The position numbers and the translations under genes were made by a program. A stretch of 64,000 nt of DNA from Micromonospora sp. WMMA1947 (GTDB lineage Bacteria > Actinomycetota > Actinomycetes > Mycobacteriales > Micromonosporaceae): contig NZ_CP114909.1 of NCBI RefSeq assembly GCF_027497355.1, positions 3,224,001 through 3,288,000 of the forward strand, written 5' to 3'. Shown here piece by piece: positions 43,084-51,793 of this stretch. The notes below the pieces were generated by a model. The model was not told the DNA's origin. It made no database searches and was given only the letters and a program-made list of their open reading frames with translations. Numbering within the stretch: position 1 is the first letter of the stretch; each line of letters starts with the position of its first letter.

Positions 43084-45639
43084 TCAGGCGCTGCGCGCGT
43101 CCCGCTCCCGGGCCTTCAACGCGCGGACCACGCCGTCACGGCCCTCGGCCACCAGCCGCCGCAGCGACGCCGGCCGGCCGTCCTGGGCCAGCCACGCGTC
43201 GGTGGCCGCGACGGTGTCCTCCTCGACCAGGTACGCCGGGTAGGCGAGCTGGACGAACTCCTGCGCCGGCTCGCTGTCGCGCTGCGCCCACACCTGGTCC
43301 ACCGTGGCGAAGTAGCGCTCCCGGTAGGGCGCGGTCAGCTCGACCTGCGCCGGGTGGGTGAAGCCCTGCAACAGTGCCCGGTTACGCCAGTTCGGCAGCG
43401 CGTCCGGGCCGGTGAGCAGCGCCCACACCGCGGCCTTGTTCTCGGCGGTCGGCACCAGCGCGTGCGCGTACGCGGCCTCCCGCTCGCCGCTCGCGGTACG
43501 GTCGGCGGCCAGCTCGGCGTCCACGTCGGCCGCGCCCGCGGCGCCGTTGGCGACGAGCGACTGGAGCACCGTCCACCGCAGCTCGGTGTCGACGGTCAGA
43601 CCCTCCGGCACCCCGTTGCCGTCGAGCCAGCCGCGCAGCGTGGCCAGATCCTCGCCGGAGCGGGCCGACGAGGCGTACGCCCGGGCCCAGGCGAGCTGGA
43701 AGCCGCTGCCCGGCTCGGCCGCCGCGAGCGCGGTCCTCGCGGTACGCGCCAGGTCGGCCCAGCCCGTCGGCGCCCACTCCGGGTCGGCGTAGAAGGTGAG
43801 CGCGGTGGTCGCCTGCCGCAGCGTGGCGGTGATCAGGTTGATGTCGGTCTCGGCGGTCAGCCCGGCCAGCACCAGCGCCACGTAGTCGCGCGCCGACAGC
43901 TCCGCGTCGCGGGTCATGTCCCAGGCGGCCGTCCAGCACAGTGCCCGGGCCAGCGACGAGTCGAAACCGGCGATGTGCTGCACCACTGTCGCCATCGACC
44001 GCTCGTCCAGCCGCAGCTTGGCGTACGTGAGGTCCTCGTCGTTGAGCAGCAGCACGTCGGCGGCCGGCTTGCCGTACAGCTCGGACAGCTCGGTCAGCTC
44101 GCCGGTCACGTCCGTCTCGACCAGCTCGCGGCGCACCAACCGGCCGTCGGTCAGGTCGTACAGGCCGACGCCGATGCGGTGGGTACGCAGCGTCGGGTAG
44201 CCGGACGGCGCCTCCTGCCGGACCACCACCCGCTCGTACGTGCCGTCGGCGCCGATCGTCACCTCCGGGCGCAGCGTGTTGACCTGCGCGGTCTCCAGCC
44301 ACTGTGCGGCGAACTTGCGCAGCTCCCGGCCCGAGGCCGCCTCCAGCTCGGAGAGCAGGTCGTCGAAGGTGGCGTTGCCCCAGGCGTACTTGCCGAAGTA
44401 GGCGCGCAGGCCGGCCAGGAACGGCTCCTCACCCACGTACGCGACGAGCTGCTTGAGCACGCTCGCGCCCTTGGCGTACGTGATGCCGTCGAAGTTGACC
44501 TCGACCGCCTCCAGGTCCGGCATCTCGCAGTAGACCGGGTGGGTGGAGGAGAGCTGGTCCTGCCGGTAACCCCAGTTCTTGCGGATCGACAGGAACGTGG
44601 TCCAGGCGTCGGTGAAGCGGGTGGCGTGCGTGTTGCACCAGTGGCTGGCCCACTCGGCGAACGACTCGTTCAGCCACAGGTCGTTCCACCAGCGCATGGT
44701 GACCAGGTCACCGAACCACATGTGCGCCAGCTCGTGCAGGATCGTGTTGGCGCGCTGCTCGTACTCGAAGTCGGTGACCTGCGAGCGGAAGATGTAGTGC
44801 GACTCGGCGTGCGTGACGCAGCCGAAGTTCTCCATCGCGCCGGCGTTGAAGTCCGGCACCCAGAGCTGGTCGTACTTGGGCAGCGGGTAACGCACGCCGA
44901 ACTTCTCGTGGAAGAAGTCGAAGCCCTGCGTGGTGATCAGGTGCAGGTCGTCGGCGTCCATGTGCGGCGCCATGCTGGCCCGGCAGAAGTAGCCCATGTC
45001 GATGCCGTCGTGGCTGCGGCGCACCTCGTGGTACGGCCCGGCGCAGAGCGCGGTGATGTAGGTGCTCATCCGCTCCGAGACCGTGAAGTGCACGGTCTTC
45101 AGGCCCTCACCGGCGGCCTCCTCGCGGGCCACCGGCATGTTCGACACGACGCGCCAGTGGTCCGGGACCGTGGCGTGCCAGGTGTAGACGCTCTTCAGAT
45201 CGGGCTGGTCGAAGCAGGCGTAGACCTTCTGCGCGTCAGCGGTCTCGAACTGGCTGTAGAGGTAGGTCTCGCCGTCCACCGGGTCGACCGTGCGGTGCAG
45301 GCCCTGCCCGCTGTTGGAGTAGCCGAAGTCGGCGTCGACCACCAGCACGTTCTCGGCGGCCAGGCCGCTGAGCGTGAGGCCCTTCTCCGCCGACCAGCCG
45401 GACAGGTCCACCGGCTCCCCGTTGAGCGTGGCCGACCGTACCGATTCGGCGGCTGTCTCGATGAATGTGGTCGCCCCCGGCTCGGTACAGCGGAACCGGA
45501 CCTCGGTCACCGAGCGGAACGTACGACCGGTGGGCTGCACCGCGGTCGACAGGTCAAGGCTGATGTCGTACCCGGTCACCTCGAGCAGGCGGGCCCGCTC
45601 GGTCGCCTCGACCTGGGTCAGGTTGCGCACTCCCGGCAC
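43084..45639 (-). CDS. pepN: Aminopeptidase N
   Basis: An 851-residue M1 zinc aminopeptidase, cytosolic, removing N-terminal residues from peptides. It starts RNLTQVEATERARLLEV. The exopeptidase motif is GAMENFG, and the zinc site HELAHMWFGDLVTMRWWNDL with LNESFAEW supplies HExxH and the distal Glu. The ERAP1-like C-terminal domain is complete, so length is normal. GTG 45639 is chosen because GGAGA lies seven bases upstream; the open frame above it is not protein-like. Divergent from the mycoredoxin-like gene. Confidence 0.95.
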   Translation of the reverse strand: MPGVRNLTQVEATERARLLEVTGYDISLDLSTAVQPTGRTFRSVTEVRFRCTEPGATTFIETAAESVRSATLNGEPVDLSGWSAEKGLTLSGLAAENVLVVDADFGYSNSGQGLHRTVDPVDGETYLYSQFETADAQKVYACFDQPDLKSVYTWHATVPDHWRVVSNMPVAREEAAGEGLKTVHFTVSERMSTYITALCAGPYHEVRRSHDGIDMGYFCRASMAPHMDADDLHLITTQGFDFFHEKFGVRYPLPKYDQLWVPDFNAGAMENFGCVTHAESHYIFRSQVTDFEYEQRANTILHELAHMWFGDLVTMRWWNDLWLNESFAEWASHWCNTHATRFTDAWTTFLSIRKNWGYRQDQLSSTHPVYCEMPDLEAVEVNFDGITYAKGASVLKQLVAYVGEEPFLAGLRAYFGKYAWGNATFDDLLSELEAASGRELRKFAAQWLETAQVNTLRPEVTIGADGTYERVVVRQEAPSGYPTLRTHRIGVGLYDLTDGRLVRRELVETDVTGELTELSELYGKPAADVLLLNDEDLTYAKLRLDERSMATVVQHIAGFDSSLARALCWTAAWDMTRDAELSARDYVALVLAGLTAETDINLITATLRQATTALTFYADPEWAPTGWADLARTARTALAAAEPGSGFQLAWARAYASSARSGEDLATLRGWLDGNGVPEGLTVDTELRWTVLQSLVANGAAGAADVDAELAADRTASGEREAAYAHALVPTAENKAAVWALLTGPDALPNWRNRALLQGFTHPAQVELTAPYRERYFATVDQVWAQRDSEPAQEFVQLAYPAYLVEEDTVAATDAWLAQDGRPASLRRLVAEGRDGVVRALKARERDARSA

Positions 45640-45857
45640 TGTTCGTCTCCATCCCACTCGTCTCGCCGCGCCCCGCGGCGCCGGTTCTGCCCGGCCGCTC
45701 GTGACGGCCCGTCGAGAACCGAGTCTTCCATGCACGGACCCCTCTCGGTGGTCGAGGTCACGCTCTCATTCCGGTACCGGTCGATGCGGTACGGGGTGAG
45801 GATCGGAGGTGACCGCGCCGGGTCCCCGGCGCGACGATGTCGTGAAGGGAAGACACA

Positions 45858-46481
45858 GTGACCGAACGTGTCACCGCGGACATGTGGTTCGACCCGCTGT
45901 GCCCGTGGGCGTGGATCACCTCCCGTTGGCTGCTGGAGGTCGAGCAGGTCCGGGACGTGGACATCCGGTTCCACGTGATGAGCCTGTCCGTGCTCAACGA
46001 CGGCCGTGAACTGCCGGAGGAGTACCAGGACCTGATGCGCAAGGGCTGGGGCCCGGTGCGGGTGTGCATCGCCGTCGAGCAGGCGCACGGCGCCGAGACG
46101 CTGGCGAAGCTCTACACCGCGATGGGCACCCGGATCCACCTCCGCAAGGAGGAGCTGGGCCGGGACATGCTCGCCGGCGCGCTCATCGACGTCGGCCTGG
46201 ACCCGGCGCTCGCCGACGCGGCCGAGTCCACCCAGTACGACGACGCGCTGCGGGCCAGCCACGAAGCCGGTATGCGGCCGGTCGGCACCGACGTGGGCAC
46301 CCCGGTGATCCACGCGCCCGGCCCGGACGGCAAGCAGGTCGCGTTCTTCGGCCCGGTGATCACGCCGGCGCCGAAGGGCGAGGCGGCCGGCCGGCTCTGG
46401 GACGGCGTCCTGCTGGTCGCCGCCACCCCCGGCTTCTACGAGCTGAAGCGCACCCGGGAGCAGGGCCCCATCTTCGACTGA
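45858..46481 (+). CDS. DsbA-family mycothiol-dependent reductase-like protein, CPWA motif
   Basis: A 207-residue thioredoxin-fold protein closely resembling the actinobacterial mycothiol-dependent nitroreductase Rv2466c group: WFDPLCPWAWITSRWLLEV, FHVMSLSVLNDGRELPEEY, GWGPVRVCIAVEQAHG, GTPVIHAPG and a C-terminal FYELKRTREQGP. The active-site tetrapeptide is CPWA (Cys 15, Ala 18), where the characterised mycobacterial protein has CPWC, so only a monothiol mechanism is open to it. It is cytosolic. The GTG at 45858 has AAGGGAAG upstream. A repeat element and then a terminator hairpin follow. Confidence 0.9.
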   Translation: MTERVTADMWFDPLCPWAWITSRWLLEVEQVRDVDIRFHVMSLSVLNDGRELPEEYQDLMRKGWGPVRVCIAVEQAHGAETLAKLYTAMGTRIHLRKEELGRDMLAGALIDVGLDPALADAAESTQYDDALRASHEAGMRPVGTDVGTPVIHAPGPDGKQVAFFGPVITPAPKGEAAGRLWDGVLLVAATPGFYELKRTREQGPIFD

Positions 46482-46485
46482 GGGG

Positions 46486-46542
46486 TAAGGAAGGGCCCCT
46501 TCTTAACGCCTCCGGTAGAGGAAGGGCCCCTTCTTGACACCG
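46486..46542 (+). repeat. Dispersed AGGAAGGGCCCCTTNTTAAC element, copy 2
   Basis: Two direct units (AAGGAAGGGCCCCTTCTTAA, then AGGAAGGGCCCCTTCTTGAC) with a CGCCTCCGGTAG spacer, starting 5 bases after the mycoredoxin-like stop. Same orientation as the copy in cobA; opposite to the copy at 47018. Confidence 0.85.
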
Positions 46543-46553
46543 GCACCGCACCC

Positions 46554-46594
46554 CGAGCCCCGCACCGCCCGTCACCGGGCCGGTGCGGGGCTCG
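46554..46594 (+). terminator. Terminator hairpin after the mycoredoxin-like gene
   Basis: CGAGCCCCGCACCG and CGGTGCGGGGCTCG, a perfect 14-base stem with a 13-base loop, followed by TTTC. Confidence 0.75.
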
Positions 46595-46659
46595 TTTCAC
46601 CGGGTGTCCCAGCCGACGGCCCGCGGGGCCGCAGCACGGCAGCTCCTGGAGGCGTTCCC

Positions 46660-47004
46660 ATGGCCAAGCACCGCCGCATGTCCGACGACGCGCCGCAGCA
46701 GGCGACCGAGGACTCCGGCGCGACGTACTGGTCGGTGACCGAGAGCGACTGGCCGGCCGGCCCGGCCGACGTGGCCGACCTGCTGGCCCCGCCGATCGTG
46801 GTCGGCGTGGCCCGGGTGGTGGCCACGTCGCGGATGACACCGCCGGGCGAGACCGTCCGGCCCGGCCGCGCGCCGTCGCGGCCCGGCGCCGCCGCCCACC
46901 CGGCCGCCGCCGGTGCGACGACGGTACGCCTCAACGCCGGCTCCCGCCCCGGCCCGCCGGGGCGCCGCCCGGCCCCGGGCCGGCACCGCAACCCCACCGC
47001 CTGA
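46660..47004 (+). CDS. Small hypothetical protein (114 aa) between two repeat copies
   Basis: ATG 46660 with GGAGG seven bases upstream opens MAKHRRMSDDAPQQATEDSG. The first ~60 residues (TYWSVTESDWPAGPADVADL, PPIVVGVARVVATSR) look like a small folded segment; the rest is Pro/Arg/Gly-rich and probably disordered. There is no signal peptide, membrane helix or known domain. It is bracketed by inverted copies of the dispersed repeat, which may be chance. Function unknown. Confidence 0.6.
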   Translation: MAKHRRMSDDAPQQATEDSGATYWSVTESDWPAGPADVADLLAPPIVVGVARVVATSRMTPPGETVRPGRAPSRPGAAAHPAAAGATTVRLNAGSRPGPPGRRPAPGRHRNPTA

Positions 47005-47017
47005 GCTGCCCTCCCCG

Positions 47018-47076
47018 GCGTTAAGAAGGGACCCTTCCTCTACCGGAGGCGTTAACAAGGGGCCCTTCCTTTCACC
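47018..47076 (-). repeat. Dispersed AGGAAGGGCCCCTTNTTAAC element, copy 3
   Basis: Reverse complement of the other copies, with units GTTAAGAAGGGACCCTTCC and GTTAACAAGGGGCCCTTCC around TCTACCGGAGGC. It lies between the 114-residue gene and the DUF1015 gene, probably over the latter's upstream region. Confidence 0.85.
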
Positions 47077-47137
47077 TGGTGGTAAGCGGGTGAGTCCGGC
47101 GGCGGCGGCGATCGGGGCCCGGGTAGCGTCAGCGGAC

Positions 47138-48337
47138 ATGACGGTCGTGCATCCGATCGCCCGGGCCTGGATCACCACTGGCGGCACCGGCGCGCAGAAC
47201 TACGACGAGTTCGCCGACGACGCGGAGATCACCGCAATCGTCGAGGCGAATCCGCACAGCGCCCTGGGCATCGAGATGCCCCACCGGGCGCCCGGCAGCC
47301 TCGGGAAGTCCTTCCTCGACGCGCTGCCGGACGCGGTGGCGCGCCTGGGCGAGGCGAAGGCGGACGGCAGCTACACGCCGGCCGAGCAGGTGGTGGTGCT
47401 CTACCGGATCAGCGCGCCGGGTGAGGAGAGCGCGTACGGGCTGTGGGCGATGGTCGACACCGACCAGATCTCCACCCGCGCCGACGAGCCGGGTCTGGTG
47501 ATCCGCAACGAGGACGTGTTCATCGCCAAGGTGCGTGAGCGCGTCGCGCTGGCCGAGGCGCTCGGTCACCTGCTCTCGCCCGTACTCCTGCTCCAGACCG
47601 GCAAGGGCGACGAGCTGCACGCCGCGCTCGCGGCGGCGACCGACGCGGCCGGCGCGCCCGCCGCGACCGACGTCGACCAGTCCGGTCGCACGCACGCGAT
47701 CTGGCTGCTCGGCCCGGGTCCGGCGCAGGACGAGCTGACCGCGCTCGCCGGCGGCGGGGAGCTGGTGGTCGCGGACGGCAACCACCGCAGCCTGGCCGCG
47801 CAGACCGGCGGTTTCCCGCGCTTCCTGGCGGTGGTCACCACGCCCGCGTCGGTCGCCATCCAGCCCTACAACCGGCTGGTCAGCGAGCTGACCACCACGC
47901 CGGACGAGCTGCTCGACCGGCTGCGCGCCGCGGGCGCGGAGGTCACCTCGGTGGACGGCCCGGTGGACGTGCCGGCGACCGGCGGCGTGGTGCACCTCTA
48001 CCTCGGCGGCCGGGGGTACGCGGTGACGCTGCCGCACGTCGGCGCCGGCCGGCTGGAGAACCTCGACCACGCGCTCGTCGAGCGCCTGCTGCTGCGCGAC
48101 GCGCTGGGCCTCGACCCGGGCGACAAGCGGATCACGTACGTGGGTGGCGACTACCCGGCGAGCTGGCTCGTCGGTGAGGTCGACGCCGGCCGGGCCGAGC
48201 TGGCGGTGCTCGTCGCGCCGGTGACCGTGGACGACTTCGTCGCGGTGAACCTGGCCCGGGAGAAGATGCCGCGCAAGAGCACCTGGTTCACCCCGAAGGC
48301 GCGGGCCGGCCTGGTGGTGGCCGAGCTGCCGCACTGA
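47138..48337 (+). CDS. DUF1015 family protein (SerK-like)
   Basis: A 399-residue cytosolic protein of the DUF1015 family, in which one archaeal member is an ADP-dependent serine kinase. The signature VADGNHRSLAAQ corresponds to the DGHHR motif of that enzyme, and further segments are SGRTHAIWLLG, HLYLGGRGYAVTLP, LDHALVERLLL and ITYVGGDYPASWL. The late EKMPRKSTWFTPKARAGLVV segment is typical. Serine phosphorylation is therefore possible but not shown. ATG 47138 is used; there is no strong ribosome site. A hairpin follows the stop. Confidence 0.82.
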   Translation: MTVVHPIARAWITTGGTGAQNYDEFADDAEITAIVEANPHSALGIEMPHRAPGSLGKSFLDALPDAVARLGEAKADGSYTPAEQVVVLYRISAPGEESAYGLWAMVDTDQISTRADEPGLVIRNEDVFIAKVRERVALAEALGHLLSPVLLLQTGKGDELHAALAAATDAAGAPAATDVDQSGRTHAIWLLGPGPAQDELTALAGGGELVVADGNHRSLAAQTGGFPRFLAVVTTPASVAIQPYNRLVSELTTTPDELLDRLRAAGAEVTSVDGPVDVPATGGVVHLYLGGRGYAVTLPHVGAGRLENLDHALVERLLLRDALGLDPGDKRITYVGGDYPASWLVGEVDAGRAELAVLVAPVTVDDFVAVNLAREKMPRKSTWFTPKARAGLVVAELPH

Positions 48338-48350
48338 CCGTGTGACGAAT

Positions 48351-48390
48351 CCGCCTCCGGGTCGCCGCCCGCGCGCCGGTCCGGAGGCGG
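48351..48390 (+). terminator. Hairpin between the DUF1015 and rpiB genes
   Basis: CCGCCTCCGG and CCGGAGGCGG, a perfect 10-base stem with a 20-base loop, 13 bases after the stop. Confidence 0.55.
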
Positions 48391-48409
48391 GCCTGTCAGA
48401 CTGCGCGGT

Positions 48410-48880
48410 ATGCGCGTCTACCTGGGATCCGACCACGCCGGTTTCGAGTTGAAGGTGCACCTCGCCAACCACCTGGCCAAGCAGGGCTACGAGGTGGTGG
48501 ACGTGGGACCGCACGTCTTCGACCCGGACGACGACTACCCGGCGTTCTGCCTGCACACCGGCGACCGGGTGGTCGGTGACCCGGGCAGTCTCGGCGTGGT
48601 GATCGGCGGCTCCGGCAACGGCGAGCAGATCGCCTCGAACAAGGTCGCGGGCGTCCGGGCGGCGCTCGCCTGGAACGTCGACACCGCGCAGCTCGCCCGC
48701 GAGCACAACGACGCCAACATCGTCGCGATCGGTGCCCGGCAGCACACGCTGGACGAGGCGACCGCGCTCGTCGAGGCGTTCCTCACCACGCCGTTCTCCG
48801 GCAACCCCCGGCACAGCCGGCGCATCGATCAGGTGGCCGCCTACGAGCAGAGCCGCCGCCTGCCCGAGCTGCCCGCCTGA
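48410..48880 (+). CDS. rpiB: Ribose-5-phosphate isomerase B
   Basis: A 156-residue cytosolic isomerase interconverting ribulose 5-phosphate and ribose 5-phosphate. Family segments are VYLGSDHAGFELKVHLANHL, the phosphate and active-site region VIGGSGNGEQIASNKVAGVR, and AREHNDANIVAIGARQHT. GSGNGE rather than GTGIG or GTGVG is the actinobacterial form, with the catalytic Glu in place of the Cys of E. coli RpiB. Complete, starting at ATG 48410. Converges on a small hypothetical gene. Confidence 0.95.
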   Translation: MRVYLGSDHAGFELKVHLANHLAKQGYEVVDVGPHVFDPDDDYPAFCLHTGDRVVGDPGSLGVVIGGSGNGEQIASNKVAGVRAALAWNVDTAQLAREHNDANIVAIGARQHTLDEATALVEAFLTTPFSGNPRHSRRIDQVAAYEQSRRLPELPA

Positions 48881-48896
48881 GCGGACCCGCGCGGGC

Positions 48897-49283
48897 TCAC
48901 CGCCCGTTGCGGGGCAGTTCCTCGCGCGGCACCCAGTTGCGGCGGATGAGCACCACCCGCTGTTCGGCCTCGGCGAGGTCGTCCTCGGTGGGACGGGCCG
49001 CGTCCCGTGCCCGCAGCGCGGCCGTCACGCTCACCTGCGACGAGCCGGAGCCGACGAGCCCGCGCAGCCCGCGCTCGCCCTCCTCGGCGGGCGCGGAGCC
49101 GCGCCGCCCACGGGGCTCCGGCTCGCCCGGCCGGCCGCCGCGCGCGGATCGGGGCGCCACGTCGTCGTGTACGGGCGTGGTGCTCGCGGTGCTCCCGTCG
49201 GCGCCGGCACTCTCGGCGTCGGCCGGGGTGCCGGTGTCGCCGTGATGCCGCAGCCGCCGTCGCCGTCGCTCCGCCTCACCCAT
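48897..49283 (-). CDS. Hypothetical protein, Arg/Gly-rich N-terminus
   Basis: A 128-residue protein. The first ~85 residues are low-complexity, rich in Arg, Gly, Pro and Asp. The last ~45 look folded and charged (LVGSGSSQVSVTAALRARDA; LAEAEQRVVLIRRNWVPREE). No signal or membrane segment and no known domain. The start is taken at ATG 49283; GTG 49310 would add nine residues. The C-terminal part has the character of a conserved actinobacterial helical motif, but I cannot name it. Confidence 0.6.
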   Translation of the reverse strand: MGEAERRRRRLRHHGDTGTPADAESAGADGSTASTTPVHDDVAPRSARGGRPGEPEPRGRRGSAPAEEGERGLRGLVGSGSSQVSVTAALRARDAARPTEDDLAEAEQRVVLIRRNWVPREELPRNGR

Positions 49284-49332
49284 CCCCCGACCGTACCGTC
49301 CCGCACCCACCCGCGCGCCGAGCAGCGGACGG

Positions 49333-50553
49333 TCAGAAGACCTCCATGGGGGAGGGGGCGCGGTGCCAGGTGAAGGCCGGGGTGACGGTGGCCAGGGTGT
49401 GCGGGATCAGCTCCCGGACGCGGCCGGCGGCGGCCAGCGCCGACAGGTTCACGCCGCCGAGGTACAGCTCACCGAGGGCGCGTACGTCACACGCCAGCCC
49501 GGCCGGGGCCGTGGTGGGCGTGCACTGGGCGCCGTCGAGTCCGCCGACCAGCCGCCAGCGGCCGGCGTTCTCCTTCAGCAGGTCGTCGGTGACCTCGATC
49601 ACCACGTCGACGTCGGTGGCGTAGCGGCGGGCGGCGAGCGCGGCCGGCACGTCCACCACCCGTACCCAGAGCGCGTCGGAGAGCTGCGGGGAGAGCTGTC
49701 GGGGCTCGTCCACCAGCCGCAGCAGCGGCTCGTCCAGGGCCGCGATCGGGAACGACAGCCGCCGGGTCAGGTCGACCGAGAGCAGCAACCGCCACAGCGC
49801 CGTGTACGCCTCCGGCGTCGCCGCCACCACCTCGCCGACGTGCACCTCGGCCTGCGGCCCGACGGCCGTCGAGCCGTCCTTGGTCCGGTAGAGGGCGTAC
49901 CCGTCGAGGCCGTCGGCGCCCTCGTGCAGCAGCACCCGGCGTTCGGTGGCCCCGCCCCGGTGCGCCTTGAGGTCCGCCAGCACGTACGACCACCAGCGCT
50001 CGTCGCGCCGGGACCAGCCGGGACGCCCGGCGCGGACCCGCTCGTACAACCGGGCCAGCTCGTCCCGGTGCGCGTCCGGACGGTCCAGGCGCAGCCTGCC
50101 CTCGGTGGGTGCCGGGTCGGGCAGGCGCAGCCCGGTGGTGTCCACGGACAGCACGTAGCGCGGGGCCGCCGACCCGTACCCGAACCGGGGGTAGATGCGC
50201 CCCTCGCTGGCCCAGAGCACCGCGACCGGTTCCCGGCCGGCGTCGCGGACGTCGCGCAGCTGGCGGTGCATCAGCGTGGTGAGCAGGCCGCGCCGCCGGT
50301 GCGTCGGCGCGACCGCGACCATCGTCACGTGCGCGGCCGGCACGTTCGCGCCGGGTACCGCGAGCTCGCGGCTGAACGCGGCGGCGTTCGCCACGATCGT
50401 GCCGCCGTCGCGGACGAGCAACGACCGGTCCGGCTCGAAGATCGGGCGTTCGAGCGCCTGCACGTCGGGGTCGAGATCGCCGTGGAAGGCCAGCGCCAGC
50501 AGCGCCGCGATGTCGTCGAAGTCCTCAGCTCGGGATACCAGCACGTCAGTCAC
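49333..50553 (-). CDS. eis: Eis-family N-acetyltransferase
   Basis: A 406-residue three-domain acetyltransferase of the enhanced-intracellular-survival family: an N-terminal GNAT domain with VTMVAVAPTHRRRGLLTTLM (acetyl-CoA loop) and VLWASEGRIYPRFGYGSA, a second GNAT-like domain, and a SCP2-like C-terminal domain ending at FTWHRAPSPMEVF, whose terminal carboxylate is the family's catalytic base. Members acetylate aminoglycosides and other amines; the substrate here is unknown. The GTG at 50553 lacks a clear ribosome site, so the transcript may be leaderless. Divergent from the next gene. Confidence 0.9.
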   Translation of the reverse strand: MTDVLVSRAEDFDDIAALLALAFHGDLDPDVQALERPIFEPDRSLLVRDGGTIVANAAAFSRELAVPGANVPAAHVTMVAVAPTHRRRGLLTTLMHRQLRDVRDAGREPVAVLWASEGRIYPRFGYGSAAPRYVLSVDTTGLRLPDPAPTEGRLRLDRPDAHRDELARLYERVRAGRPGWSRRDERWWSYVLADLKAHRGGATERRVLLHEGADGLDGYALYRTKDGSTAVGPQAEVHVGEVVAATPEAYTALWRLLLSVDLTRRLSFPIAALDEPLLRLVDEPRQLSPQLSDALWVRVVDVPAALAARRYATDVDVVIEVTDDLLKENAGRWRLVGGLDGAQCTPTTAPAGLACDVRALGELYLGGVNLSALAAAGRVRELIPHTLATVTPAFTWHRAPSPMEVF

Positions 50554-50651
50554 GGCACGTGTGTATCGCACCGCGATGGGGGTCGGCACCCTATTTGCGG
50601 GCTGGCTACCCTCGGAAGCGAGGCCGGGATCGGCCGAGGGGGAGGACGAGG

Positions 50652-51194
50652 ATGGCGGACCAGACACAGCCGTGGGCCGAGCGCACCGTGGAGGTGCCCC
50701 CGCAGCCGGGGGTGGTGCCCCCGCAGCGGGACGCGTTCCAGCGCGGGGTGGCGGCGGTCGGTCAGCCGCGCGCGTCGCGTACGCCCCGCACCGAGCAGTT
50801 CCCGACCGTCGAGCAGCACGGCGAGTGGGCCGCCGAGCCGGCGCCGCGCCGGCCGATGAGCTGGCACCTGGCCCAGGCGCGCAAGGGCGGGGAGTTGAGC
50901 GCGGCCGGCGCCCTGTTCGCGTTCGTGTGCTGGGGCATCTGGGCGATCTCCGGCCGGGGCAACCTGGTCGCCCCGCTGCTCACGTTCGTGCTCAGCCTGC
51001 TCACCGCAGTCGGCCTGTTCGCGCTGGCCCGGCTGCTCGGCCGGTTGATCCTGGAGCGGCAGCTCGGCCGGGTGCGCCGCAGCGCCAAGGGCGCCCACCT
51101 GGTGACCGCGTTGTTCCTGGTCGGCGTGGGTGTGGCATACCTCCAGCAGACCGAGTGGGTGGTCTCCGCCTGGAACTGGGTGACCGGCAACTGA
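50652..51194 (+). CDS. Hypothetical membrane protein
   Basis: A 180-residue protein with a ~75-residue hydrophilic, Pro/Arg-rich N-terminus and three hydrophobic helices (AGALFAFVCWGIWAI; VAPLLTFVLSLLTAVGLFAL; LVTALFLVGVGVAYL) around a basic loop (LERQLGRVRRSAKG). The ATG at 50652 has GGGGGAGGA upstream. No family with a known activity is recognised. It is followed by a bidirectional terminator shared with the convergent lipoprotein gene. Confidence 0.75.
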   Translation: MADQTQPWAERTVEVPPQPGVVPPQRDAFQRGVAAVGQPRASRTPRTEQFPTVEQHGEWAAEPAPRRPMSWHLAQARKGGELSAAGALFAFVCWGIWAISGRGNLVAPLLTFVLSLLTAVGLFALARLLGRLILERQLGRVRRSAKGAHLVTALFLVGVGVAYLQQTEWVVSAWNWVTGN

Positions 51195-51201
51195 GCCGAC
51201 C

Positions 51202-51235
51202 GGTCGTCCGTCCGGTAGGCGCCGGACGGACGACC
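51202..51235. terminator. Bidirectional terminator hairpin
   Basis: GGTCGTCCGTCCGG, TAGGCG, CCGGACGGACGACC: a perfect 14-base stem between two convergent genes. Confidence 0.8.
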
Positions 51236-51248
51236 CGGGGCGTCGGCG

Positions 51249-51728
51249 TCAGAAGGTGGTCGGCGCGCCGGCCGCCTTGCAGGCGGCGTTGATGTCCTTG
51301 CTGGCCTTCTCCATGGCGGGGTTGTCGGCGGCGGTGCCCGGGTCGGCGGCCGAGCCGGCCTTGCCGGCCTCCGCGCCGAACTCCTTCAGCGCGGTGGCCG
51401 CCTTGCCGTCACCGGCGGTCCCGGCCAGCGTGGTGACCCGGTCGCCGAGTTCGGTCAGGATCGCGCCGGTCTGCTTCGTCAGGTCGCCGCCCCCCTGCAC
51501 GACGGCCATGAGCTTCGTCCGCATGTCCTTGTTGATCTTCTCCGCGGCGGTGCAGAGGTCCTTGTCGCTCATGGCGGCCGCCGACGGCGAGGGCGCCGCC
51601 GTGGAGGGGGCCGCGGAGGCCGACGTGGTCGCCGGCCCGGCCGTGGTCGAGGGCTTCTCGTCGGCGCACGCGGCGAGGCCCAGCACGGCGCAGGTCAGAA
51701 GGATCGGGATGATCCGGTTGGTTTTCAC
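51249..51728 (-). CDS. Putative lipoprotein
   Basis: A 159-residue secreted lipoprotein. A type II signal peptide (IIPILLTCAVLGLAACADEK) has its lipobox LAAC, giving an N-terminal lipidated Cys about 20 residues from the start. A Ser/Thr/Ala/Pro-rich spacer follows, then a helical domain with one cysteine pair (KDLCTAAEKINKDM and NAACKAAG). It is anchored to the outer face of the membrane; the function is unknown. The start is GTG 51728 with a weak ribosome site. Confidence 0.8.
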   Translation of the reverse strand: MKTNRIIPILLTCAVLGLAACADEKPSTTAGPATTSASAAPSTAAPSPSAAAMSDKDLCTAAEKINKDMRTKLMAVVQGGGDLTKQTGAILTELGDRVTTLAGTAGDGKAATALKEFGAEAGKAGSAADPGTAADNPAMEKASKDINAACKAAGAPTTF

Positions 51729-51793
51729 GTCTGGGCACGCTAGTCGATGCCCGTCATTGATCAAACTCGGTTTGCCGGGGTGGTTCGCGGGAC

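Noticed and set aside
42874..45861. Plus-strand open frame of about 1000 codons opposite pepN
   Set aside because: Opposite a complete M1 aminopeptidase; low-complexity Arg/Gly/Val/Leu translation with no motif.
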